Source of the DNA: Colwellia sp. Arc7-635
GTDB lineage: Bacteria > Pseudomonadota > Gammaproteobacteria > Enterobacterales > Alteromonadaceae
Length of the DNA stretch: 64,000 bases
Direction: 5' to 3'
NCBI RefSeq assembly: GCF_003971255.1
Contig: NZ_CP034660.1
Coordinates: 2,418,001 to 2,482,000 of the forward strand
The stretch's first letter is position 1. Each line of letters opens with the position of its first letter. Below are positions 9,270 through 18,394 of the stretch, piece by piece. The notes beneath the pieces were generated by a model, which saw nothing but the letters and a program-made list of their open reading frames with translations, was not told where the DNA came from and made no database searches. The position numbers and the translations under genes were made by a program.

Positions 9270-10012
9270 GTGAAAGAAGTGACCATCGAAAATGCAAACT
9301 TATTACTACTGAGTAGCTCTCGTGTTGGCGATACCAAATATTTGCAACATGCCTTAGCCATGATCAAAGCAAAGCTTAATGGCATTACAGAATTATTGTT
9401 TATTCCGTACGCAGGTGTAACGGTTAATTACGATGATTACACGACTATGGTACAAAACGCTTTGTCTGATATAGGCGTTAAGGTCACAGGTATTCATCAA
9501 TGTGAAAGTCCAATTGAGGCCGTTAACGCAGCACAAGCGATAGCTGTTGGCGGTGGTAATACTTTTCATTTATTACATCAGCTATATCAGAATGGTTTAA
9601 TCGCCCCTATTCAGCATAAAGTAGCTCAAGGAATGCCTTACATAGGTTGGAGTGCTGGCTCAAATGTTGCGGGCCTTTCAATTCGTACCACCAATGATAT
9701 GCCAATTATTGAACCACAAAGTTTTGATGCCTTACAATTAGTCGATTTCCAGCTTAATCCCCATTACACCGATCACAACCCGCCAGGTCATAATGGCGAA
9801 ACTCGCGCTCAACGCTTAGCCGAGTTTATGGTACTCAATAATGACACCGCAATTGTTGCGATTGTTGAAGGTACAGCCTTGGATATCAAGCAAAACACTA
9901 TGGTATTAGCCTCAGGGTTGTCGGATACGACAGTGCCTGCTACTGGATTTGTTTTTAAGGGAGTAAGAAGTCTGAAATGGCTACAGATGATAGCTTGGAT
10001 TATCTGTTGTAG
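9270..10012 (+). CDS. pepE: Dipeptidase E (alpha-aspartyl dipeptidase), C-terminus frameshifted
   Basis: Family S51 peptidase that cleaves Asp-X dipeptides in the cytoplasm. The nucleophile Ser lies in [10 protein letters not shown] (about residue 128), and the region [17 protein letters not shown] holds the His typical of Pep[13 protein letters not shown] is also conserved. The start is a GTG: the one at 9279 has better spacing to AAGG than the one at 9270. The continuous frame runs to 10076 and ends in an implausible hydrophobic tail after VFKG. Adding one A in the TTTTTAAGGG run near 9953-9960 gives [17 protein letters not shown] and a stop at 10012, which restores a normal length near 245 residues. 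A one-base deletion, real or a sequencing error, is therefore likely. Confidence 0.85.
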
Positions 10013-10058
10013 TCCTAGCTTAAAAGTTATTTTAGCTATTATTTACATCATAAATTAC

Positions 10059-10085
10059 GCTCAGTATCTACAGTAGATACTGAGC
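10059..10085. terminator. Perfect hairpin between pepE and bioD
   Basis: GCTCAGTATCTAC (10059-10071) and GTAGATACTGAGC (10073-10085) form a near-continuous palindrome followed by ATAATAAAAG. It lies between the convergent pepE and bioD genes and probably terminates both. Confidence 0.65.
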
Positions 10086-10150
10086 ATAATAAAAGTCATG
10101 TTAAAACGCTGAAATTAAAGCAGTTAAATTAAAGCCGCCATATCAATACG

Positions 10151-10827
10151 CTAAAGTAATGAAGTTAACACCGTAATATCGATTTTCTTTGCTGCTTCAC
10201 TAATGTCTGACTCAAATGCAAATTCTGCAATTTTAGGTATTGGTAACAATACAGTTAATTCATGCAAATTTTCCGCTAAGAAAGGCATGCTTTCTGGATA
10301 GTTCGCTATCCAACCAATACATCTTAGGCCATCAGCGACAATCGACTGATAAGTCAAAACCGCATGATTTAAGCAACCTAGTTTCATATTAACCACGAGT
10401 ACTACATTTTGATCGCTTGCTTGTACAAACTCAGATAAGAATGTTCCATGGCCAAGTGGTAAACGCCACCCCCTGCACCTTCACAAACAATAACATCAGG
10501 TGCTAAAGCAACTATTTTTTCATAGTTTTTCGCTATGTCAGCTAAGCTAATAACTTGTTGTTGCTGCGCCGCAGCAATGTGTGGAGCAATGGCGAGTTCG
10601 AAGGCAATCGGATTAACTTCAGCGATAGTTTGCTGACAATTAGACTGCTTAAGTAGCAACAGTGCATCATCGTTTACTAAATTCCCATTAACGCGCTCAC
10701 AGCCCGCTGAAATTGGCTTAAAAACTGCCACTTTTTTTTCACTGGTCACTAAGGCATGAACCAATGCCTGCGCTGCATACGTTTTACCTGCATCAGTATC
10801 TGTGGCAGTAATAAATATTTTTAACAT
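10151..10827 (-). pseudogene. bioD: Dethiobiotin synthetase, one frameshift
   Basis: Converts 7,8-diaminopelargonate, CO2 and ATP to dethiobiotin. The start ITATDTDAGKTYAAQALVHAL contains the P-loop with Lys15; PISAGC and VCEGAGG are the other family motifs. The reading frame breaks after EGAGG at the C-run 10469-10473. Adding one G (minus strand) restores WRLPLGHGTFLSEFVQASDQ and then VVNMKLGCLNHAVL, the normal continuation, down to the stop at 10151. The whole is about 225 residues, the usual length. It is the last gene of bioBFCD, 44 bp after bioC. A homopolymer indel is the simplest cause; the rest of the sequence is undegraded. Confidence 0.85.
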
Positions 10828-10871
10828 GATAGAAAGCTCTTTGTATTTCTCAAATGACTGCGATTAGCAAA

Positions 10872-11657
10872 CTAGTGATTTAACTTAACAATTAAGCCGG
10901 AGAAAACCTTGTAAGTAGCAGGATATATACCACTAGGCTCTAAGAAGTCTTGATAACTTTTGGTCATTTTCTGCCATTTATCTTTGCCTGCTAATCCTTT
11001 ACCCTGCTTTTTAGGGACATGATTAGCACCTAAACTTTTTAATTCATGAGCTAAATGTAAAACACTGTCATATTCTAAAACAATATCTTGCTGTTTCGAG
11101 TTCAATAGTTTTCGGTCGTTACCATCAAATAATGGTCGAATATCTTGTTCCGGTTTAAAATCAATAACGTGTTGATCATCATCAACTTGTGCCCAGGCAG
11201 ATTTTAATTCAAATAAGGTACCGTCAACTAAGGTACTAAAAACAAATAATCCACCAGGTTTCAATACACGCATAACTTCGTCGAGTACCAAATCTAGCGG
11301 ATCACACCATTGAATCATTAAATTTGAATAAACAAAATCAATGCTGTTATCTTGCAATGGTATTTTATAGGCGTCAGCTTCTAGCCAAGTAATGGCTTCA
11401 TTGCGATTTTCTTTTGCAAATCTCAACATGTTTTTTGAAATATCTAAGCCAAGTACTTGTTGATATCGGCTCGCTAACAAGTCAGTAAAAAAACCCGTGC
11501 CGGCACCTAAGTCTAGCGCGGTCAAATCATTACGATTTGGCAACCAAGGCATTAAATGTTTACCGCAATAGCGTTGTAAACGTGCTGAAATATCGTAAGA
11601 AGCGCTGGCTGAGCCAAAAGATTTCGCTATCTTGAAACGACTATTCACTTCGGACAT
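10872..11657 (-). CDS. bioC: Malonyl-ACP O-methyltransferase
   Basis: 261 residues. A class I SAM-dependent methyltransferase with motif I LDLGAGTGFF at residues 49-58, followed by VLGLDIS and the motif around SNLMIQWCDPLDLVLDEVMRVLKPGG. BioC methylates malonyl-ACP so that fatty acid synthesis can elongate it to pimeloyl-ACP methyl ester, the biotin precursor. The start codon touches the bioF stop, so translation is probably coupled. The esterase partner (BioH or equivalent) that removes the methyl group is not in this window. Confidence 0.93.
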   Translation of the reverse strand: MSEVNSRFKIAKSFGSASASYDISARLQRYCGKHLMPWLPNRNDLTALDLGAGTGFFTDLLASRYQQVLGLDISKNMLRFAKENRNEAITWLEADAYKIPLQDNSIDFVYSNLMIQWCDPLDLVLDEVMRVLKPGGLFVFSTLVDGTLFELKSAWAQVDDDQHVIDFKPEQDIRPLFDGNDRKLLNSKQQDIVLEYDSVLHLAHELKSLGANHVPKKQGKGLAGKDKWQKMTKSYQDFLEPSGIYPATYKVFSGLIVKLNH

Positions 11658-12832
11658 TATTCTATAACCTCATTGATACAATCAGCTAAGTAATTGATAT
11701 CTTTAATTTCGTGGCTCGACGTAACGGTAACGCGTAACCTTGAGCTATTATTTGGTACGGTAGGAGGACGAATTGCGCTGAGCCATATTCCCCTATCTCG
11801 TAATTTTTGGCAAACGTCTAACGTTGCCATTTCATCACCAATAACGATGGCATGAATTGAGGATGCATTTTTAATCAGCTGAACTTTTTCACTTAGTTTT
11901 GACTCAAGTAAATGACTTAATTCTGTGATTTTTTCACGTCGCCAATGCTGTGTTTGAATAAGCTCAATGCTCTTTTTTGTCGCCCAAGCGAGTGCAGGTG
12001 AAATGGCCGTTGAATAAATATAATGCCGAGAAAAATTAACTAAATACTCAGCTAAGTTTTCATCACAAGCGACAAAAGCACCACTGGTTGCGATACTTTT
12101 GCCAAATGTCGCCATAACCACATCGACATTAGCCATGCTGCTGCTACCTTGCCCTTTATCACCAACAACGCCGATACTATGGGCATCGTCGACATAAAAA
12201 AGGGCTTGATACTGTTGCGCAATTTTGGACAAATTGGCAATGTCGGCCTGATCGCCATCCATACTAAAAACGCCTTCGGAAACAATAACGCGATTTATTT
12301 CATCGTCGATGCTGTTGATATCAGAATTTGCAGCTGATTGGCTTTGTACGATAAAGCGCTCTAATTGAGTAATATCGTTGTGTAAGAAACGTTTTACTTT
12401 TGCTTCACTCGATAAGGCACCATCAATTAATGACGCATGGCTGAGTTTATCTAGATAAAGCTGACAACTTTTATGCCCTAGGGCCTGCATTAACGCGCTA
12501 TTAGCCGAAAAGCCACTCGCGAAGAGCAAACATTTAGGCTGATTTAGCCAATCACAGATCTCATTTTCTAATGCTTGGTGTGCATAAGAGTAGCCGGTAA
12601 TTAAACTTGAGCCACTCGCACAAGTACCAAATCGCTCAGCACCTTCCAATAAGGCTTGGTTAATTTCTGGATGATGATTTAAACCAAGATAATCATTTGA
12701 AGAAAAGTTTAAGTAAGTTACATCGTTAATCTTAACGTGGCGACCATTTTGCTCAGCAACACATTGGCGCACACGATAACGTGCGCGCTGTTTTTGCTGT
12801 GCAATATTTTCGACTAAAAAATCAAACGCCAC
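11657..12832 (-). CDS. bioF: 8-amino-7-oxononanoate synthase
   Basis: 391 residues, normal for the family. This PLP enzyme condenses pimeloyl-ACP with alanine. The PLP-binding Lys is at residue 245 (ATFGKSIATSGAF), the Asp/His pair at FYVDDAHSIGVVG (215-223), and the N-terminal YLNFSSNDYLGL (40-51) is characteristic. It lies five bases after bioB and overlaps the start of bioC by one base, a tight operon. Confidence 0.95.
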   Translation of the reverse strand: MAFDFLVENIAQQKQRARYRVRQCVAEQNGRHVKINDVTYLNFSSNDYLGLNHHPEINQALLEGAERFGTCASGSSLITGYSYAHQALENEICDWLNQPKCLLFASGFSANSALMQALGHKSCQLYLDKLSHASLIDGALSSEAKVKRFLHNDITQLERFIVQSQSAANSDINSIDDEINRVIVSEGVFSMDGDQADIANLSKIAQQYQALFYVDDAHSIGVVGDKGQGSSSMANVDVVMATFGKSIATSGAFVACDENLAEYLVNFSRHYIYSTAISPALAWATKKSIELIQTQHWRREKITELSHLLESKLSEKVQLIKNASSIHAIVIGDEMATLDVCQKLRDRGIWLSAIRPPTVPNNSSRLRVTVTSSHEIKDINYLADCINEVIE

Positions 12833-12837
12833 TGCTA

Positions 12838-13941
12838 TTAATTGACGGCGTTATAAAATAGATCGCTATTTTGCTGATCAACAACTGTTGTTGCCAGTTT
12901 AGCTTCATCATTTTCTGATGTGGCAATCGTTTCAGTGTTAATACCTAAACGATTAAATAACATCATATCTTTATTCGCTTCAGGATTACCGGTGGTCAAT
13001 AACTTACAACCATAAAATATTGAGTTAGCACCAGCTAAAAAGCACATAGCTTGCATTTGCTCGTTCATTGCATCGCGACCAGCTGATAAACGAACATGAC
13101 TTTTTGGCATCATGATACGTGCAACCGCAATACAACGAATAAATTCAAAATGATCTAAGTCTGCAACATCTGATAATGGCGTACCTTCAATTTTTACTAG
13201 CATATTGATAGGCACACTTTCTGGTTGTGGAGAAAGGTTTGCCAATTGCGCCAGTAGTGAGGCACGGTCTTTACTCTCTTCACCTAAACCAACAATGCCG
13301 CCACTACACACTTTCATTCCTGAGCTTCGCACATTTGTTAAAGTGTCTAAACGGTCTTGGAAAGTTCGTGTGGTGATAATCTGATTGTAATGCTCAGGTG
13401 AGGTATCTAAGTTATGGTTGTAATAGTCTAACCCTGCACCTTGCAATTCATCAGCTTGTTCTGAAGATAACATACCTAATGTCATGCATGTTTCAAGGCC
13501 TAGCGCTTTAACACCTTTAACCATCTCAACAACAAGCGGCATATCGCGCGCTTTTGGATTACGCCAACCGGCACCCATACAAAAACGTGTCGAGCCTTGA
13601 TCTTTTGCTACTTGCGCCGCTTCAAGTACTTTTTGTACTTCCATTAAACGTTCTTTATCAATGTCAGTTTTATAGCGTGCGCTTTGCGAACAGTATTTAC
13701 AATCTTCTGGACATGCACCGGTTTTAATCGATAACAAAGTACTGACTTGTACCTCATTAGGATTAAAGTTTTCGCGGTGGATAACTTGTGCTTTAAACAT
13801 CAAGTCATTAAATGGCATGTCAAACAGTGCTTTAACTTCTGCTGCTTGCCAGTTATGACGAACTATACTGTTACCTTGGTTGTTATTATTATTGTTTGTA
13901 TCAGTGCCAGGTTCACGTACCGCTGATGTTTGCTGTGTCAT
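12838..13941 (-). CDS. bioB: Biotin synthase
   Basis: 367 residues. The radical SAM cluster motif CPEDCKYC is at Cys77, Cys81 and Cys84, and the second-cluster ligands lie in the conserved parts ([40 protein letters not shown]). It inserts sulfur into dethiobiotin. It is about 20 residues longer at the N-terminus than E. coli BioB, through a low-complexity stretch with six Asn (16-21) encoded by an AAT/AAC run. It is the first gene of bioBFCD and divergent from bioA; the shared region holds a BirA-like operator. Confidence 0.96.
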   Translation of the reverse strand: MTQQTSAVREPGTDTNNNNNNQGNSIVRHNWQAAEVKALFDMPFNDLMFKAQVIHRENFNPNEVQVSTLLSIKTGACPEDCKYCSQSARYKTDIDKERLMEVQKVLEAAQVAKDQGSTRFCMGAGWRNPKARDMPLVVEMVKGVKALGLETCMTLGMLSSEQADELQGAGLDYYNHNLDTSPEHYNQIITTRTFQDRLDTLTNVRSSGMKVCSGGIVGLGEESKDRASLLAQLANLSPQPESVPINMLVKIEGTPLSDVADLDHFEFIRCIAVARIMMPKSHVRLSAGRDAMNEQMQAMCFLAGANSIFYGCKLLTTGNPEANKDMMLFNRLGINTETIATSENDEAKLATTVVDQQNSDLFYNAVN

Positions 13942-14008
13942 AATTATTCACTCGTGTTGAAAATTGCATCTCATAATATTAACGGGTAGTCTATGCATCA
14001 ACACCAAG

Positions 14009-14041
14009 ATGTCAACTAATTTGCGTAACCAAGCTTTACAT
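14009..14041 (+). promoter_or_regulatory. Probable BirA operator between bioB and bioA
   Basis: Two half sites, ATGTCAACT (14009-14017) and GCTTTACAT (14033-14041), are separated by exactly 15 bases. They match the established gammaproteobacterial BirA operator (TTGTAAACC, 15-16 bases, GGTTTACAA) at 6 and 7 of 9 positions. The box lies in the divergent bioB/bioA region where the E. coli operator also sits, and it abuts the bioA start codon. Confidence 0.55.
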
Positions 14042-15346
14042 ATGAACAATAAACAAACAGAAAGTCTCGAATTCGATAAAAATCATGTCTGGCATCCATA
14101 TACTTCAATGTCAAAGCCCTTGCCTTCATACCTTGTATCATCTGCAGATGGTGTTGATATTACCTTAGCCAGTGGCGAGAAACTGGTTGATGGTATGTCA
14201 TCGTGGTGGTCGGTATTACATGGCTATAATCATCCAGAATTAAATAAAGCCTTAGTAGAACAAAGCCAAAAATTCTCTCATGTTATGTTTGGCGGCTTAA
14301 CGCATGAACCAGCTATTGACCTTGCTCAAACGCTCATTGAGATCACCCCTGCCGGCTTAAATAAAGTGTTCTTGAGTGACAGTGGCTCAGTAGCGGTTGA
14401 AGTGGCATTAAAAATGTCAATTCAGTATTGGCACAGTAAACAAAAGCCCGAAAAACATAAAATATTAACGGTAAGAAATGGCTATCACGGCGATACCTTT
14501 GCGGCGATGTCGGTATGCGATCCAGTGAATGGCATGCATCAATTGTTCGAACCGGTACTGATGAAAAACCTCTTTGCTCCTGCACCAAAAACTAGCTTTG
14601 ATCAATTGTGGGATGCTACTGATGTAGAAGAATTAGCCGCAATGTTTGCGCAGCATCATCAAGAACTGGCGGCATTTATTATCGAGCCGATAGTGCAAGG
14701 TGCTGGCGGTATGCGTATGTATCATCCTGAATACTTAAAAGCCTGTAGAGCGCTATGTACTCAATATGATGTATTAATGATTGCTGATGAAATTGCCACA
14801 GGATTAGGCCGTACAGGTAAATTGTTCGCTTGTGAATGGGCAGATATTAGCCCAGATATTATCTGTTTAGGCAAAACCTTAACCGGTGGTTACATGACAT
14901 TAGCCGCCACCTTATGTACTGATGAGGTCGCCCATACTATTAGTAATGGTGAAGCTGGCTGCTTTATGCACGGTCCTACCTTTATGGGTAATCCACTGGC
15001 CTGCGCAGTAGCTAATGCAAGCCTTGCTATTATAAAACGTGGTCATTGGCAGCAACAAATAGCGACAATAGAAAAACAATTTAAGCAACAATTGCAACCT
15101 TTAATCACTCACACAAGAGTTAATGATGTCAGGATTTTAGGTGGTATTGGTGTTGTAGAGGCAAATGAAAATGTTGATATGGCAGTTATTCAAAAACGTT
15201 TTGTAGCATTAGGCGCTTGGATACGCCCTTTCGGTAAGCTTATCTATATTATGCCGCCATTTGTTATCAATAGTGAGCAATTGTCTGTACTCATTAATGC
15301 GATTAATACCGTGCTAGATGAAGACGACTGTTTTCAAAGCCAGTAA
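14042..15346 (+). CDS. bioA: Adenosylmethionine-8-amino-7-oxononanoate aminotransferase
   Basis: 434 residues from the ATG at 14042; in-frame upstream starts at 13964 and 14009 are less likely, since FDKNHVWHPYTSM begins shortly after the N-terminus in BioA proteins. A class III PLP aminotransferase that makes 7,8-diaminopelargonate with SAM as amino donor. PLP Lys is residue 278 (CLGKTLTGGYM); DEIATGLGRTG carries the PLP-binding Asp; MSSWWSVLHGYNHPELN is family-specific. No strong Shine-Dalgarno precedes 14042 because the candidate BirA box occupies that place. Confidence 0.94.
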   Translation: MNNKQTESLEFDKNHVWHPYTSMSKPLPSYLVSSADGVDITLASGEKLVDGMSSWWSVLHGYNHPELNKALVEQSQKFSHVMFGGLTHEPAIDLAQTLIEITPAGLNKVFLSDSGSVAVEVALKMSIQYWHSKQKPEKHKILTVRNGYHGDTFAAMSVCDPVNGMHQLFEPVLMKNLFAPAPKTSFDQLWDATDVEELAAMFAQHHQELAAFIIEPIVQGAGGMRMYHPEYLKACRALCTQYDVLMIADEIATGLGRTGKLFACEWADISPDIICLGKTLTGGYMTLAATLCTDEVAHTISNGEAGCFMHGPTFMGNPLACAVANASLAIIKRGHWQQQIATIEKQFKQQLQPLITHTRVNDVRILGGIGVVEANENVDMAVIQKRFVALGAWIRPFGKLIYIMPPFVINSEQLSVLINAINTVLDEDDCFQSQ

Positions 15347-15398
15347 GATTAATAATTTAGTAATCACATACCTAATGGCTTATCTTACTAGCGCTGTG

Positions 15399-15432
15399 TA
15401 ATTATCACTGTCTACTAGCACAGTGATAATTA
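15399..15432. terminator. Hairpin between convergent bioA and the membrane protein gene
   Basis: Perfect 13-bp arms TAATTATCACTGT (15399-15411) and ACAGTGATAATTA (15420-15432) with an 8-base loop, between genes ending at 15346 and 15453. It can act in both directions. Confidence 0.65.
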
Positions 15433-15452
15433 CTTTATCTAGCGAAACCAAG

Positions 15453-15833
15453 CTAACTACCAACATCCATCTCTGCTATTTTTACCAGTATAAAACTAAC
15501 CCAGGCAATGGTAATAATAAGCAGTAAGAACATATTAAAGCTTTTGCCATCACTTTTGCGTCGACTACGATAATTATCAAGTATTAAACAAAAGTAGCTG
15601 CTCAAGGCACTGAGCCATAAAATAATATATAAATAGCCAGTCAGTGGTGTCAGCCAAAATTTTCTAATTTCAATATTGTGGTAACGTAAAAGACCATAAT
15701 CAGTATCAGGTGCGGCGTAGTAAGACATTATTAAGGCAAAAACAAATAAGCCCCAACCAATTACGGTTAATGCTCTGACTATATAAGTCCATCTATCGGC
15801 CGCATTCCTTCGCTCTTTTTTCATTGATTTCAT
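15453..15833 (-). CDS. Small three-helix membrane protein, function unknown
   Basis: 126 residues. A basic N-terminus (MKSMKKERRNAADR) is followed by three predicted membrane helices at about residues 17-40, 65-87 and 102-120, with a basic YRSRRKSDGK loop between the second and third. I do not recognise the family. A start at the fourth codon (ATG, 15824) is equally possible. It is divergent from asnS and convergent with bioA, so it is probably expressed alone. Confidence 0.6.
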   Translation of the reverse strand: MKSMKKERRNAADRWTYIVRALTVIGWGLFVFALIMSYYAAPDTDYGLLRYHNIEIRKFWLTPLTGYLYIILWLSALSSYFCLILDNYRSRRKSDGKSFNMFLLLIITIAWVSFILVKIAEMDVGS

Positions 15834-15980
15834 ACTACATACAGCCTTTTTTAACTAATTTATAAGTTTTCTTTTTATATAGACCGGATTTATCAACTTT
15901 TACTTGTTAAACCTAACAAGAAAGGTAACATATCACTCCTTAAAATTTGAGAATATTTTGACAGAAAAAGAGGTTTTTAA

Positions 15981-17381
15981 ATGTCGGTCATTGCAATTAC
16001 TGATATCTTGGCAGGTAAATACCCTGTTAATGAATCAATCACTATCCATGGTTGGATCCGCACGCGTCGCGATTCAAAAGCAGGTATTTCATTTTTAGCG
16101 GTGCATGATGGTTCATGTTTTGACGCTATTCAAGCAATTGCTCCGAGTAATTTAGAAAATTATCAGACTGATGTATTAAAACTTACTACCGGTGCGGCAG
16201 TAAAAATTACCGGTATACTCGTCGAGTCTCCAGGTAATGGTCAGTCATTTGAGCTGCAAGCAGAACAAGTTGAAGTACTAGGTCTAGTAGAAGACCCTGA
16301 TACTTATCCTATGGCCGCTAAACGTCATAGTATTGAATTTTTACGTGAACAAGCACATTTACGCCCACGCACAAATATTGGTGGCGCGGTAACGCGTGTT
16401 CGTAATACTTTAGCGCAAGCCGTACATCGCTTCTTGCATAGCAAAGGTTACTTTTGGATCAGCACACCACTGATCACTGGTAGTGACTGTGAAGGTGCTG
16501 GCGAAATGTTCCGTGTTAGTACCCTTGATATGGAAAACTTGCCATTAAATGATGAAGGCAAAGTTGATTACAACCAAGACTTTTTTGGTAAAGAAACTTT
16601 CTTAACCGTTTCAGGTCAGCTAAATGTTGAAACATACTGTTGTGCGCTATCTAAAGTGTATACTTTTGGTCCAACTTTCCGTGCTGAAAATTCAAATACT
16701 ACTCGCCATTTAGCCGAGTTTTGGATGATAGAGCCTGAAATTGCTTTTGCTGATCTTTCCGATGCTGCAGACCTTGCTGAGGAAATGCTTAAGTATGTTT
16801 TCCAAGCGGTACTTGATGAACGTGCTGATGATATGGCATTTTTCCAGCAACGTGTTGATAAAACAGTTGTTGAACGTTTAAATTCAGTGATCAATAACGA
16901 CTTCGTACGTTTAGATTACACTGATGCTATTACCATTTTAGAAAACTGTGGTAAAAAGTTTGAAAACAAAGTGGCTTGGGGCGTAGATTTAAACTCAGAG
17001 CATGAGCGTTATTTAGCTGAAGAACATTTCAATGGCCCTGTAGTTTTACAAAACTACCCGAAAGATATTAAATCTTTCTACATGCGTTTAAACGACGATG
17101 GCAAAACTGTTGCTGCAATGGATATTTTAGCACCAGGCATTGGCGAAATAATTGGCGGAAGTCAACGTGAAGAACGTTTAGATGTACTTGATGCTCGTTT
17201 AGCTGAAATGAACTTAGATCCAGCAGATTATAGTTGGTACAGAGATTTACGCCGCTATGGCACGGTTCCACATTCAGGCTTCGGTTTAGGTTTCGAACGT
17301 TTAGTTGCTTATGCTACAGGTATGCAAAATGTACGTGACGTGATCCCTTTCCCAAGAACACCAAATAACGCGGCGTTCTAG
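15981..17381 (+). CDS. asnS: Asparaginyl-tRNA synthetase
   Basis: 466 residues, the same length as E. coli AsnRS. It has the N-terminal OB-fold anticodon-binding domain ([28 protein letters not shown]) and the class II catalytic core: motif 2 [25 protein letters not shown] and motif 3 [15 protein letters not shown] near the C-terminus. It charges tRNA-Asn. The AGAAAAAGAGG stretch before 15981 supports this start. Followed by a strong hairpin. Confidence 0.97.
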   Translation: MSVIAITDILAGKYPVNESITIHGWIRTRRDSKAGISFLAVHDGSCFDAIQAIAPSNLENYQTDVLKLTTGAAVKITGILVESPGNGQSFELQAEQVEVLGLVEDPDTYPMAAKRHSIEFLREQAHLRPRTNIGGAVTRVRNTLAQAVHRFLHSKGYFWISTPLITGSDCEGAGEMFRVSTLDMENLPLNDEGKVDYNQDFFGKETFLTVSGQLNVETYCCALSKVYTFGPTFRAENSNTTRHLAEFWMIEPEIAFADLSDAADLAEEMLKYVFQAVLDERADDMAFFQQRVDKTVVERLNSVINNDFVRLDYTDAITILENCGKKFENKVAWGVDLNSEHERYLAEEHFNGPVVLQNYPKDIKSFYMRLNDDGKTVAAMDILAPGIGEIIGGSQREERLDVLDARLAEMNLDPADYSWYRDLRRYGTVPHSGFGLGFERLVAYATGMQNVRDVIPFPRTPNNAAF

Positions 17382-17394
17382 GTTAATCGTGATG

Positions 17395-17427
17395 GTACCT
17401 ATCTTATGTTGATTATAAGATAGGTAC
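17395..17427. terminator. Hairpin after asnS
   Basis: GTACCTATCTTAT (17395-17407) pairs perfectly with ATAAGATAGGTAC (17415-17427) over a 7-base loop, between asnS and the convergent nitroreductase gene. No long T tract follows on the plus strand. Confidence 0.6.
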
Positions 17428-17447
17428 GCTAAAACAATAAAAAGTCA

Positions 17448-17996
17448 CTAAAAATAAGTCACATAATCGTCTAACGCTTTTATATTCTTCAACGGTAATT
17501 CTTTCGCCTTTTCACCAATATATAGAAAACCAACAATCTCTTCATGTAACTCAATCGCTAAGCGTTCTTTAACTAACGGATGATAACTCATTTCACCGGT
17601 ACGCCACATTGCCCCCAGCTCTAAACTTGCTGCCGCCATTTGCATCGCTTGCACGGTACACCCTGCTGCAATAAGTTGTTCTTGCTTCGGCACTTTCACG
17701 TGTTGATGAAATTTAGTGCTGATAACAATAATCAGTGGCGCTCGAAAAGGCATCTTAGCTGCTTTTTCTATTTTAGCTTCATCACCACCATCACTGATCG
17801 CTGCAGATTTGAACGTTTTACTGAGCTTTGTCAGTCCTTCATCTTTGACTATGGTGAAATGCCAAGGGGTCAAACCTGCATGATCAGGCACGCGCATACC
17901 AGCCTTAAGAATATTATTAATCACCTCTTCATTTGGTGTATTACCTTGCAAATGAGGATTAGACTGACGCGTATGTAAAAAATCCAATACATTCAT
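17448..17996 (-). CDS. Nitroreductase family protein (YdjA-like)
   Basis: 182 residues, the length of the small YdjA subgroup. FMN-binding elements are visible: the RQSNPHLQGNTP start, RVPDHAGLTPWHFTIVKD, and the C-terminal GAMWRTGEMSYHPLVKERLAI followed by IVGFLYIGEKA. Such flavoproteins use NAD(P)H to reduce nitro- and quinone-type compounds; the natural substrate is unknown. A single gene, convergent with asnS. Confidence 0.87.
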   Translation of the reverse strand: MNVLDFLHTRQSNPHLQGNTPNEEVINNILKAGMRVPDHAGLTPWHFTIVKDEGLTKLSKTFKSAAISDGGDEAKIEKAAKMPFRAPLIIVISTKFHQHVKVPKQEQLIAAGCTVQAMQMAAASLELGAMWRTGEMSYHPLVKERLAIELHEEIVGFLYIGEKAKELPLKNIKALDDYVTYF

Positions 17997-18394
17997 AAAA
18001 CTGTAAATTCCTTTAATATGATCATTTCATGCTTAATAACAAGCTAACGAATAAAAACAGCGATCTTTTCCAATTAATACCCAAATAATAAAGCTAACGA
18101 TAACGCGAATAAAGTGTCGCGTAAACCTCGTGTACATTAATCGCTATCCTGTTGTTATCATATAGATAAATATAAATTTGTCATTAATATTACCTGAGTT
18201 TATTTAATATTTTTAGTTCCTTCTCCTGCAATGTTCAAAAAACAGATCAAGTCACTAAAGAGTAGAACTAAATAAAGCTTAATTTCTTTCATTTATAACA
18301 ATGACAAAAATATTTACACTTTCGACTACTTAAACAGGACATTTTTCAGTAGCATAGGGCTATCTATTACCAAAGTAACCTACAGACACGCTTT
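17997..18394. other. Intergenic region between divergent nitroreductase gene and sppA
   Basis: About 400 bp that must contain both promoters. No ORF, RNA gene or repeat was recognised. The sequence directly before the sppA ATG (ACACGCTTT) has no convincing Shine-Dalgarno. Confidence 0.45.

Noticed and set aside
13964..14041. N-terminal extension of BioA from the upstream ATG
   Set aside because: The extra 26 residues do not resemble BioA and cover the candidate BirA operator.
14343..14588. Minus-strand ORF within bioA
   Set aside because: Shadow of bioA; low-complexity translation with no homologous features.
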